This document shows, one piece after another, positions 1 to 6,632 of a stretch of 17,826 nucleotides of DNA. A model generated the notes under the pieces. It was not told the origin of the DNA. It saw only the letters and a list, made by a program, of their open reading frames with translations, and made no database searches. Location of the stretch: contig JANYKP010000237.1 of NCBI GenBank assembly GCA_025358195.1, positions 1 to 17,826 of the forward strand, given 5' to 3'. Source of the DNA: Cyclobacteriaceae bacterium (GTDB lineage: Bacteria > Bacteroidota > Bacteroidia > Cytophagales > Cyclobacteriaceae). The position numbers were made by a program, and so were the translations under genes. Every line of letters starts with the position of its first letter. Within the stretch, counting starts at the first letter, position 1.

Positions 1-335
1 TGAAACAAAGGCTTAGAGAAGTGCCCAAGCAATCTTCCGGGAGTAAACATGACAAGACTGCTTATGAAAAAAATCGCCAATAATTTCCACTACGTTAAAA
101 GACAAGCGACCAGGTACTATCAGGAGTTACTTTTTCTTGCATTCATGATCATCGGAATCTTCAACCGGTAAGGATCTTTAAGGTTATCCAGGGCTTATGT
201 GGTAAGGCCCGTTGTTTGTGGCATTCCACAAATGTGAAAAAAAATACCCAATACAACTCACTAATTGACGGGCTGATCAATTTTCAGTATGGTACAGTTT
301 TTTATGGTGATTGGCGAAACTAAAATACACAGACT
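1..335. other. Left-edge region, no convincing complete gene
   Basis: No full gene is seen. From base 3 one frame stays open to a TAA at 81-83 and reads as a charged 26-residue tail (KQRLREVPKQ then SSGSKHDKTA then YEKNRQ). It could be the end of a gene entering from the left, or a very short ORF if an A precedes base 1 to make an ATG. A second frame, from the ATG at 49 to the TAA at 169-171, encodes 40 residues with a hydrophobic end (LLFLAFMIIGIF). The two overlap, so at most one is likely real. A perfect 7-bp palindrome lies at 215-232. Confidence 0.35.
215..232. repeat. Perfect inverted repeat TTTGTGG-CATT-CCACAAA
   Basis: Seven-base perfect arms with a four-base loop, about 105 bases upstream of the DUF2541-like gene. 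No T-run follows on either strand, so it does not look like an intrinsic terminator. It may be a regulator binding site or a leader hairpin. Function is inferred from position only. Confidence 0.4.
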
Positions 336-779
336 ATGAAAAATCAAATTAGTAAAATAGGGTATGCAGTGGCTGTTGTCATGGCCATTCTTATGACAGG
401 ATTCTCAAAGGTAACGGTAGCTCAAAATGATCTTACCTGGGACAATCTGGGAACTAAAGTGGTGGATTATGCCATGGACCGTGATGTGTTTACAGCGAGC
501 AGTAAGCAGACTTACACGGCTCTTAAAATTAAGGTCGACAATGGAGCCGTTAACATCCATAAGGTTACCATTCACTATGCCAACGGAGATACGCAGGATG
601 TAAAACTCCCGAACGTTTTAACGAAAGACAATGACGGAAAACTTATCGATCTAAAGGGCAACCAACGTGTAATCGACAAAATAACATTCTGGTATGATAC
701 CAAGAATGGTATTAAAGGAGACATGAAGGGTCACAAGGAAAAAGAAAAGGCAGTCGTCGAGGTTTGGGCAAAAAAGTAA
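336..779 (+). CDS. Small secreted protein, DUF2541-like
   Basis: 147 residues. Residues 1-29 are a typical signal peptide: lysines at the start, a hydrophobic stretch around 9-22, and a cut expected near VTVA|QN. The mature part is a compact, beta-rich, lysine-rich domain with the pattern W-x-x-L-G near 35-39, a central VTIHYANGD strand, then DLKGNQRVIDKITFWYD around residues 105-121. This pattern of a nucleic-acid-free secreted beta domain resembles the DUF2541 group, for which no reaction is known to me. The start is chosen because the signal peptide begins right at this ATG; no strong ribosome site is seen, as usual in Bacteroidota. A strong terminator follows at 806-835, so the gene is probably transcribed alone. 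The family match is from pattern memory. Confidence 0.75.
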   Translation: MKNQISKIGYAVAVVMAILMTGFSKVTVAQNDLTWDNLGTKVVDYAMDRDVFTASSKQTYTALKIKVDNGAVNIHKVTIHYANGDTQDVKLPNVLTKDNDGKLIDLKGNQRVIDKITFWYDTKNGIKGDMKGHKEKEKAVVEVWAKK

Positions 780-805
780 AATTTCCTACGCGTTATTTAA
801 CTTTT

Positions 806-835
806 AAGAAGACCAGGCGGGTCTTCTTTTTTTTT
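806..835 (+). terminator. Rho-independent terminator
   Basis: Nine-base stem AAGAAGACC (806-814) and GGTCTTCTT (820-828), five-base loop AGGCG, then an uninterrupted T-run to 835. It lies 27 bases after the stop of the secreted protein gene and is the clearest intrinsic terminator in the window. Confidence 0.9.
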
Positions 836-924
836 GTCCCATTTCAAAATCACTAAACAGGATTTGGACAACGTATCGCCGGGTTGAGAAAGAATTGTTA
901 ACTTAACCCTGCCTATACCAAAAA

Positions 925-2598
925 ATGAACATCATGCGTCAAGCCTCTCAGGTAGTCCTAGCATTTCTGCTTCTGTTTCTAGACAGTTGCTTCTCCACTG
1001 AAGCCGTCAGAAACAAGACAAGGCAACAACTTGCAGCATTTATTCTAGAATTTAATTCCAGCGACACTAATTCAGATGAAAGCCTTTCGGATTTGAGCGA
1101 GGCTTCCTTTGCCTTCGAATTGAAAAAAAGCAAAGATCAACTAACCAAACTCAGGAACATTGATCACACCCGGCTTTCAGGGGACGACCTGATCGATTGG
1201 AAATTTGTCCAAAGCATATTGGCGGGCCGTGAGCTTGCGCAAGAAAATATACAGGCCTGGAAGAAGAATCCACGGCTCTACATGACATTCACTCAGATTT
1301 CTAACATCATAAGCAGACCGGGTGAGGTTGATGAAAAGATAAAGGACATCCAAAAGAAGCTTCTGATAGTCCCTGCGCAACTTGAGAATGGAATCCGGCA
1401 GTTGGATATCTATGTCCCACGCTTCCAGGAGTTAAGCCTCTTCATGGCTGAAAATGGCAGCGTTCTATTTGATAAAGAGCTTCCTGATTTTATTGAAAAG
1501 GCAGGAGACGCGGCCACGCATCTGAGAAAACCTACCCAGGATGCGAAGGCAGCACTGCAGAAGTATATCAGATTCCTTATTAATGAACTTCCCAGGAAGC
1601 AAAAGGGTGCTTTTGCCATTGGAAAGGAAGCGTACAACAAAATGCTTAAAGACCAGATTTTGCTAGGCTATGATGCAGACAGCCTTTGGAACTTTGGCTG
1701 GGAACGGTTCAACGGCACCGTGAAAGAACTCGAGGACCTTGCAAAAGAAATTGACCCTGGCAAAACCTGGCAGCAACTCGCCCTAGAAATCAAGAACGAG
1801 CACCCGGAGCATGACGAAATGATTGAGGCCCATCAACTCTGGGTGGATAAAGCCGCTGCGCATATCAAATCTTTGGATTTGATACCCATTCCATGGAAAG
1901 AATCCGTGCGTGTCGTGCCACGTGCGGAGTATTTAAGAAAAACATCTTATTACGGGAATTTCTCCAGCGCGAAAGGACCTGATCAGGACAGCTTGTACAC
2001 ATCCGAGTGGATGATTAATCCATTCGAAGAACAATGGGATCGCAATCGAAAGCACGAATACCTCGTCGAGCATGATTGGGGTGTTATCATCGTCACGGCG
2101 CCGCACGAGACGTACGGAGGTCACCACGTCCAGGGGTTGTATCAGCTTCATAACCCGCGGGCGCTTAGGAGGAACAACGGCATTTCTATCTTCAGCGAAG
2201 GTTGGGGATTGTACAACGAACAACTCATGGAAGAAACAGGGTTCTTCCCCACCGAAAGAATTCACTTGCGCCAATTACAGCTGAGATTGTGGCGGAATGC
2301 GCGTGTGATATACGATGTTGGCATGCACACTGGAAAACTTTCATACGAAGAAGCTATTACCCTTATGACCGACAAGGTTGGGTTCCTCCCCTGGGCCGCT
2401 CAACTGGAAGTAGATTCATCGACTGCCTCACCGGGATACTTTATCGGATACTTCATGGGCATGTCAGAGATTTTGGCAATGCGCGAAGAATATAAAAAAA
2501 AGATGGAATCAACATTTTCTCTGCGCGACTTCCATGAGCGATTGCTGAAGATTGGCAATATGCCACCGGCACTGATGCGTGAATCCTTGATGATGTAA
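925..2598 (+). CDS. DUF885 family lipoprotein (putative metallopeptidase)
   Basis: 557 residues, the usual DUF885 length. The N-terminus is hydrophobic and ends in LFLDSC, a relaxed lipobox with Cys22, so the protein is probably anchored in the outer or inner membrane and faces the periplasm. Residues 30-330 are a helical region. The family signature follows: HETYGGHH at 394-401 and FSEGWGLYNE at 423-432, which together supply the His, His and Glu of a predicted zinc site as in gluzincin-like peptidases. The conserved YFIGYF near 505-510 is also present. The usual DUF885 loop reads HE-x-x-PGHH; here the Pro is Gly. A zinc peptidase role is predicted for the family from motifs, and the substrate is unknown. 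The gene stands alone, between a terminator on the left and a convergent truA-like gene on the right. Confidence 0.85.
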   Translation: MNIMRQASQVVLAFLLLFLDSCFSTEAVRNKTRQQLAAFILEFNSSDTNSDESLSDLSEASFAFELKKSKDQLTKLRNIDHTRLSGDDLIDWKFVQSILAGRELAQENIQAWKKNPRLYMTFTQISNIISRPGEVDEKIKDIQKKLLIVPAQLENGIRQLDIYVPRFQELSLFMAENGSVLFDKELPDFIEKAGDAATHLRKPTQDAKAALQKYIRFLINELPRKQKGAFAIGKEAYNKMLKDQILLGYDADSLWNFGWERFNGTVKELEDLAKEIDPGKTWQQLALEIKNEHPEHDEMIEAHQLWVDKAAAHIKSLDLIPIPWKESVRVVPRAEYLRKTSYYGNFSSAKGPDQDSLYTSEWMINPFEEQWDRNRKHEYLVEHDWGVIIVTAPHETYGGHHVQGLYQLHNPRALRRNNGISIFSEGWGLYNEQLMEETGFFPTERIHLRQLQLRLWRNARVIYDVGMHTGKLSYEEAITLMTDKVGFLPWAAQLEVDSSTASPGYFIGYFMGMSEILAMREEYKKKMESTFSLRDFHERLLKIGNMPPALMRESLMM

Positions 2599-2682
2599 AG
2601 CTGGTGCTTCGTCATACCGTAAACTAAGTTTTTCGGATGTCTGTAATCATTCTCATCTTCTCCTGATAGGGGCCGTGGGAGG

Positions 2683-3522
2683 CTACACAACCTGCCAATG
2701 ATCAAATTGCTTTTGAAGGATGGTCGAGAATTCCGTTCTGGGTGAAAGATCCAAATATGGATACGTAACCCTGGAAAGATAAAGCCCTTGTGGGTAAGCA
2801 GGCTCAATCAGTGTCGGTGTCTTTTTTGTGATGAGATAACTTTCAAACTCATCCACGCTGAGTTCTCCCCTCCCGATCTCGAGCAGCTTACCCATGATGA
2901 TGCGAATCATGCGGCTTAAAAACCGATTGGCAGAAATCTGAAACCGAAGCCTGTCGCCAGCCTCATCGGCAAACAAGGTGGCAGACGTTACTTTGCAGAT
3001 TGTTGTTCGATAGGTTGCGGGAGTCTTACAAAGCGCGCCATAGTCATCATACCGCAGCAATAACGCGGTAGCTTCCTTCATTTTACTCAAATCCAGGTTT
3101 TTTTCAAGGTATAGAGAACTCAAACTACTCAAAAATGGATCTTTGTAGGTATGAATAAAGTAATTGTAGGTTCGCTGGATGGCATCAAACCTGGCATGTC
3201 GATTCTCGTCCACCGGCAGTATATCAAATATGGATATATCGTCTGGCAGCAGTTTATTTAACCGGAATATCAGATCATAGTCCCATTTCTTTTCTATATC
3301 AATATGAAAAAAGAATTGGCTGGCATGTACCTGCGCGTCCGTTCGTCCACAGCCCATAATGGAGACAGGCGATTTTAATACCTGCCCCATCGTAGTCTCA
3401 ACGATGTGCTGGACACTCAATGCCTTGGCCTGCCGTTGCCAGCCACGGTAATTAAACCCATTAAAGCCAATGTGAAAAAAGTAGCGCACGGTGGTATACC
3501 TAGTTGTTCGTCGCGCCACCAT
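2683..3522 (-). CDS. truA: tRNA pseudouridine synthase, TruA family (possible paralogue)
   Basis: 279 residues, about the TruA length (TruA normally isomerises U38-40 of the tRNA anticodon arm). The N-terminus has YFFHIGFNGFNYRGWQRQ at 14-31, matching the TruA first strand and G-W-Q-x-Q. The catalytic loop is GCGRTDAQVHA at 57-67 with Asp62 as nucleophile. A second core motif is ARFDAIQRTYNY at 110-121, and the C-terminal half has RFLSRMIRIIMGKLLEIGRG. The loop normally reads GRTDAGVHA; Gln replaces the Gly after the Ala. That fits a Bacteroidota-specific TruA-like paralogue rather than the main TruA, so the gene symbol is tentative. The ATG at 3522 gives 13 residues before the domain; a GTG at codon 2 or codon 12 is also possible. 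Convergent with the DUF885 gene. Confidence 0.85.
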   Translation of the reverse strand: MVARRTTRYTTVRYFFHIGFNGFNYRGWQRQAKALSVQHIVETTMGQVLKSPVSIMGCGRTDAQVHASQFFFHIDIEKKWDYDLIFRLNKLLPDDISIFDILPVDENRHARFDAIQRTYNYFIHTYKDPFLSSLSSLYLEKNLDLSKMKEATALLLRYDDYGALCKTPATYRTTICKVTSATLFADEAGDRLRFQISANRFLSRMIRIIMGKLLEIGRGELSVDEFESYLITKKTPTLIEPAYPQGLYLSRVTYPYLDLSPRTEFSTILQKQFDHWQVV

Positions 3523-3609
3523 TCAACCGCTTTGGCCCGACTTGATCTGCTCAAAGTTCTGATTCCTGGGGCACAAATGAAAGGGAAAGATTCACAGGAG
3601 CAGTTTTCT

Positions 3610-3617
3610 TATTTTTG
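3610..3617 (+). promoter_or_regulatory. Possible Bacteroidota -7 element
   Basis: TATTTTTG fits TAnnTTTG exactly and lies 37 bases before the ATG of the 48-residue gene. No clear TTTG -33 partner is seen at the expected distance, so this is only a weak call. Confidence 0.3.
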
Positions 3618-3654
3618 TTCAAGATCAAATGAAATTTTAGTAGTTTCGTAGGTC

Positions 3655-3801
3655 ATGAAAAAATCACTGTTTAAGGTGCTGGCGCGAATCAACAAGTTGG
3701 TGCTTCCTTCCGTCAGTAAACTCAATGTGAATAAGCTATCCAAGGGAGACAAGGTACTGGTGGCCTATAAGTATTGGGTTACTCTCCATGTTTTAGATTA
3801 A
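3655..3801 (+). CDS. Conserved 48-residue Bacteroidota protein
   Basis: This short gene reads MKKSLFKVLARINKLVLPSV, followed by SKLNVNKLSKGDKVLVAYKY and WVTLHVLD. The pattern of a basic MKKxxFKxLAxINKxxLPS start, a short middle with lysines, and a YxYWVTxxxLD end matches a small protein I recall in many Cytophagales and Flavobacteria genomes, sometimes mislabelled as SsrA-binding protein. It is much too short for SmpB. Its function is unknown. Net charge is strongly positive. It is divergent from the truA-like gene and has a TAnnTTTG box 37 bases upstream. Confidence 0.65.
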   Translation: MKKSLFKVLARINKLVLPSVSKLNVNKLSKGDKVLVAYKYWVTLHVLD

Positions 3802-3838
3802 CGGTCGGCGTTAGGATCTCAAGACTTACATCCATGCA

Positions 3839-3923
3839 GAATATTGAATGTTGAAGTTCGAATTTTGAATATAGAAGTACTCCACTTCGGACTTCAATAT
3901 TCTTTATTCAATATTCAAAATTT
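3839..3923. repeat. Imperfect palindrome built from TTGAA/TTCAA words
   Basis: Left arm 3839-3878 and right arm 3884-3923 pair at roughly 28 of 40 positions around a five-base loop (ACTCC), with GAAGT/ACTTC at the tip. Both arms are runs of TTGAA-type words about 7-14 bases apart. It lies between the stop of the 48-residue gene and the stop of the convergent regulator gene, so its RNA hairpin could end transcription from both sides. It resembles dispersed MITE/REP-like gap sequence. Confidence 0.55.
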
Positions 3924-3981
3924 ATTCTATCCCTTGCAGGCTGCGGTTCACCATTTGGAGTGCGGGAGCAATTTTAGAACA

Positions 3982-4848
3982 TTAATCAATTTCCAATTTG
4001 TATCCTTTTCCATGTATGCTCACTATTCTGATACCCTTGTCGCCCTGAAACTTTTTTCGAAGTTTAGAAATAAATACATCCAGGCTCCGTCCGACAAACA
4101 CCCCATGGTCTTCCCAGACTTCTTTCATCAATTTATCCCTGTCAACGGGCTGGTTCAGGCTGGCGGATAGCACACTCAACAATTTCGATTCCTTGTCGGT
4201 GAGGGAAAGCGTCTCTTGCCCTACCCTAAGCAATCGTTTCTCCGAAGAAAATACATACTTGCCCAGTGTAATACCCTCATCAATGGGAAGTGTATCCTTT
4301 CTTCCTTTAATAATATGGGCTCTCCCAATAAGAACAAACGCAATCATGGCAAATGCTGCGCCCGATAGGACGAGGTAGCGGATGATGGCATCATTTGAAA
4401 GATCTTCTAAAAAAGCAATCTGTATCACATAACAGCTCTTTGTCTGCTCTCGCCCAAGACAAGGCACCAGGGTATTTGTCTTTTCTGCAATCCGGTAGCC
4501 GTATATGATCTCCCTGGTGGAACAATCAAAGACATTCACGGTGTATTGCAGTGGTAATTTGGCCGAGGCCAGACTGGTGTGCACAACGCTCACAAGCGTA
4601 TCCGGTACAAAATTGAATGGGCTCTGAAACTCAAGTTGAAAAACAGAAGGGCTTACTTTCTTCACGGGCAGGATCCTGGAGGTTGAGTCCCCGGCATGCA
4701 GCAGTATTTTATGTCCGATCGCTCTCATCACCAGCATTGCTCTGGTCTCCACGTTATCTGAACGCTCGTAATTCTTCATGATCAGGAACCCTGCGGAAAC
4801 GCTGGCGAGGATAACAATGCTGGTTGTGATTAAAAGCTTTGACTTCAT
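3982..4848 (-). CDS. Membrane-anchored winged-helix transcription regulator
   Basis: 288 residues. Residues 4-23 are a first membrane helix, 26-155 a probable periplasmic domain with cysteines at 109, 130 and 139, and 156-176 a second membrane helix. A basic linker and an OmpR/PhoB-type winged helix follow at about 195-287. DNA-binding features: LTDKESKLL at 216-224, RSLDVFISKLRKKF at 254-267 as recognition helix, and IVSIHGKGYKLEI as the wing. There is no receiver or kinase domain, so this is a one-component sensor that could read a periplasmic signal and act on DNA from the membrane. The neighbouring divergent gene encodes a secreted protein, and their shared gap holds phased half-sites suited to this class of regulator. 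Signal and regulon are unknown. Confidence 0.8.
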   Translation of the reverse strand: MKSKLLITTSIVILASVSAGFLIMKNYERSDNVETRAMLVMRAIGHKILLHAGDSTSRILPVKKVSPSVFQLEFQSPFNFVPDTLVSVVHTSLASAKLPLQYTVNVFDCSTREIIYGYRIAEKTNTLVPCLGREQTKSCYVIQIAFLEDLSNDAIIRYLVLSGAAFAMIAFVLIGRAHIIKGRKDTLPIDEGITLGKYVFSSEKRLLRVGQETLSLTDKESKLLSVLSASLNQPVDRDKLMKEVWEDHGVFVGRSLDVFISKLRKKFQGDKGIRIVSIHGKGYKLEID

Positions 4849-4876
4849 ATCTTAAAGGTAGGTGCCTGCATGTGTT

Positions 4877-4997
4877 ATTTACAATGTTTTAACCCCATTT
4901 ACATGCTTTTATCGCCCGACAGTTACAACGGATATTTCGGCGACAGGCCCTTGAAAACTTTTACACTTCATTAACATCATTTTACAGGAATTTTACT
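4877..4997. promoter_or_regulatory. Phased array of T-rich half-sites in a divergent promoter region
   Basis: Two clusters of four half-sites face the same way. Cluster 1: TTTACA 4878, TTTTAA 4887, TTTACA 4898, TTTTAT 4907, with the A of each 10 bases apart (4881, 4891, 4901, 4911). Cluster 2: TTTACA 4960, TTAACA 4971, TTTACA 4981, TTTACT 4992, spaced 11, 10 and 11. The clusters are 52 bases apart, about five helical turns. OmpR-family wings usually bind tandem half-sites at 10-11 bp spacing, so this is a candidate operator for the adjacent regulator. Binding is inferred, not shown. Confidence 0.5.
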
Positions 4998-5025
4998 TCA
5001 ACCGAAAGAATTACCCCTATGTTTG
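4992..5025 (+). promoter_or_regulatory. Predicted promoter of the secreted protein gene
   Basis: The -7 box TATGTTTG (5018-5025) matches TAnnTTTG exactly. A TTTAC at 4992-4996, 21 bases upstream, is a weak -33 and coincides with the last half-site of the phased array. The -7 box covers the upstream ATG at 5019, which argues that translation begins at 5046 instead. Confidence 0.5.
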
Positions 5026-5045
5026 CCCACCTCAACATTCACACC

Positions 5046-5513
5046 ATGAAAAATCAACACAACCTGATCAGTACAAGCAATTGCATGATTTTGCTGATTT
5101 TAGTTTTAGCCTTGTATTCCCCCTCAAAAGCCGAACGAATTGATCCAACGGATCGAAAAACCATCGAGTTGCTCGTCAACGATAAGGTTCTAAACACTGA
5201 AGCCAATAGCCTTGAGATAACGGCAAAAGGTATTTTGAGGTTAACCGGATTAGGTGCTAATTCACAACAGCATGAAACAATCAAATTTAGAATTCAAATC
5301 CGGCACGCTTCTTTGGTCGGAGTTGGCCAGTTATTATTTCCCTGGGTCGAAGACTATAAGTCTGGCCAGGAATTTATGACTATCCCTGTGGACGAAATTC
5401 TGCAGAAAGTGAAGCCCGGTGATCAATTAATAATAATACCTGTTAGTACAGGCACCAGGTACGAAAACTCGGGAAGGCAATTTCAAATCCGTGTAATTTC
5501 TGACCGATGCTGA
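5046..5513 (+). CDS. Secreted hypothetical protein
   Basis: Not recognised. From the ATG at 5046 the protein has 155 residues and starts MKNQHNLISTSNCMILLILV, a signal peptide that continues to a probable cut near SPSKA|ERID. An in-frame ATG at 5019 would add nine residues but lies inside the best promoter -7 box, so 5046 is preferred. The mature part looks like a single beta-rich domain, with a central LFPWVEDYKSGQEF and a LKPGD-like KVKPGDQLIIIPV strand near the end, ending in a lone Cys. It is divergent from the membrane regulator and shares its control region, so it is a natural candidate target of that regulator. Function is unknown. Confidence 0.65.
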   Translation: MKNQHNLISTSNCMILLILVLALYSPSKAERIDPTDRKTIELLVNDKVLNTEANSLEITAKGILRLTGLGANSQQHETIKFRIQIRHASLVGVGQLLFPWVEDYKSGQEFMTIPVDEILQKVKPGDQLIIIPVSTGTRYENSGRQFQIRVISDRC

Positions 5514-5541
5514 TTGGCTACATTATGGTGCGCGTTTGCCC

Positions 5542-5577
5542 AAAAAATTTAAACATGACAAAGCCTGTATGTTTAAA
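5542..5577 (-). terminator. Hairpin terminator for the YycJ-like gene
   Basis: On the minus strand a nine-base stem TTTAAACAT / ATGTTTAAA (5577-5569 with 5556-5548) encloses a 12-base loop that can pair further (ACA/TGT), then a run of six Ts (5547-5542). It lies 17 bases after the stop of the hydrolase gene. On the plus strand the hairpin could also stop the convergent secreted-protein transcript, but without a T-run. Confidence 0.65.
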
Positions 5578-5593
5578 ATAAAATATAGTAGGA

Positions 5594-6433
5594 CTACTGA
5601 AAAAGGGATAACTGAAAGTGCGAGTTCCGGGAGCTCTGCTTAAAGCCTTTGTGCACATGCCCAGGAGTATTCCTGATATGATAAAGTTTTGTCTCCTTAT
5701 CGCGCGGTGCAATGATTATCTCGGTTCTTCCGGCAATCGTGGAAAACAGTTGCTTAACAATTTTTGGCGAATTATTATTCTCCGATAAGTGGGACAAGAA
5801 CAGGTGGCTCATACATTCAGGCCGGTGGTTCATAAATAATTGAAGGGCTTGCTTATTGGAAAGGTGCCCTCTCCCATCACGAATTCTATTTTTTAACGAC
5901 AAGGGATAACTGCCCGTTTCAAGCAATTCTTCATCGTAATTGGATTCCAGAAAAGCTGCGTTGCATTGTTCAAAATGCCTGATTACATGCTCACATGTCT
6001 GACCAATGTCTGTGAATATCCCCACGTTGACATCATTCCCAGCCACGATGAAGCTGTGTGGATCAGTGGCGTCATGAAATTTCGGAAAGGCGGTAACCGA
6101 TAGATTGTTGATTCTGACAGGTTCATACGCGCGGAATGGGATGGCCAGGCTTTCTTTGAGGATCAGCCTTCCCTCCTTACGTGTAGTCTCGGTAATATAA
6201 ACGGGGAGTTGGTATTTTCTGGAGAGTCTGGAGACGCCATAGATATGGTCGGCATGTTCATGCGAAATAAAAATCGCTTTGACCTTCCGCATGGACAATT
6301 CAAGCCGCTTCATGCGCCTTTCCGTTTCCCGGCAGGAAATCCCGCCATCAATCAATATGGCCTCTTCCTGATTGCCGATATAGTAACAGTTGCCGTTACT
6401 GCCAGAATTTAATGAAGCGATAAACAATGACAT
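5594..6433 (-). CDS. YycJ-like metallo-beta-lactamase-fold hydrolase
   Basis: 279 residues from the ATG at 6433. An upstream in-frame ATG at 6451 is rejected because it lies inside a dispersed CCACGGAT repeat and the family begins MSLFIASLNSGSNGNCYYIG. Counted from 6451, the metal motif HEHADH is at 64-69, His126 lies in FPKFHDATDPHSF, Asp148 in FTDIG, LESNYD at 168-173, GHLSN at 195-199, and His221 in SHLSENNN. This set is typical of the YycJ/WalJ group of the beta-lactamase-fold nucleases, two-metal phosphodiesterases linked in other bacteria to DNA repair or cell-wall regulation; the role here is inferred. Next to the ATP-grasp operon but separated by repeats, so probably not part of it. 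Confidence 0.85.
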   Translation of the reverse strand: MSLFIASLNSGSNGNCYYIGNQEEAILIDGGISCRETERRMKRLELSMRKVKAIFISHEHADHIYGVSRLSRKYQLPVYITETTRKEGRLILKESLAIPFRAYEPVRINNLSVTAFPKFHDATDPHSFIVAGNDVNVGIFTDIGQTCEHVIRHFEQCNAAFLESNYDEELLETGSYPLSLKNRIRDGRGHLSNKQALQLFMNHRPECMSHLFLSHLSENNNSPKIVKQLFSTIAGRTEIIIAPRDKETKLYHIRNTPGHVHKGFKQSSRNSHFQLSLFQ

Positions 6434-6447
6434 GGCGTGAAGATACG

Positions 6448-6474
6448 CCACGGATGACGCTGATTACCACGGAT
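6448..6474. repeat. Direct repeat CCACGGAT, 19-base period
   Basis: CCACGGAT occurs at 6448-6455 and 6467-6474 around GACGCTGATTA. Read on the minus strand it resembles the ATCCGTGG-type phrase often found scattered between genes of Bacteroidota genomes. It explains the false upstream start of the hydrolase gene. Confidence 0.45.
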
Positions 6475-6515
6475 AAATACAAAAATGTTCTCCAGGACTT
6501 AATCAAACACGAAAG

Positions 6516-6587
6516 TTGACAATTGACAAGTCAGCCAATTGACAAAGACCGTGTTCCCTTGTCAATTGAGTCATTGTCTACTGTCAA
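6516..6587. repeat. Imperfect palindrome of TTGACAATTGACAA words
   Basis: Left arm 6516-6547 and right arm 6557-6587 pair with few gaps (for example CAATTGACAA at 6536-6545 with TTGTCAATTG at 6559-6568), with a short loop near 6548-6556. The build is the same as at 3839-3923 but with a different word. It lies between the divergent-upstream side of the hydrolase gene and the end of the ATP-grasp-SET gene; its hairpin could serve as a terminator for that operon. Confidence 0.55.
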
Positions 6588-6632
6588 TTTTGAAGTCATA
6601 GGAAAATTGTGCATTAATTTAAACTTTAAACA

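Noticed and set aside
3839..3923. CRISPR or tandem repeat array
   Set aside because: The words are too short and irregular and form one palindrome; no repeat-spacer pattern is present here or elsewhere.
3844..4170. 108-residue plus-strand ORF
   Set aside because: It runs through the TTGAA palindrome and then antisense to the winged-helix coding region; a shadow frame.
5019..5045. Upstream ATG of the secreted hypothetical protein
   Set aside because: The ATG lies within the exact TAnnTTTG promoter box; the signal peptide begins at the next ATG.
6434..6451. Upstream ATG of the YycJ-like hydrolase
   Set aside because: It is inside a dispersed direct repeat, and the family start is the next Met.
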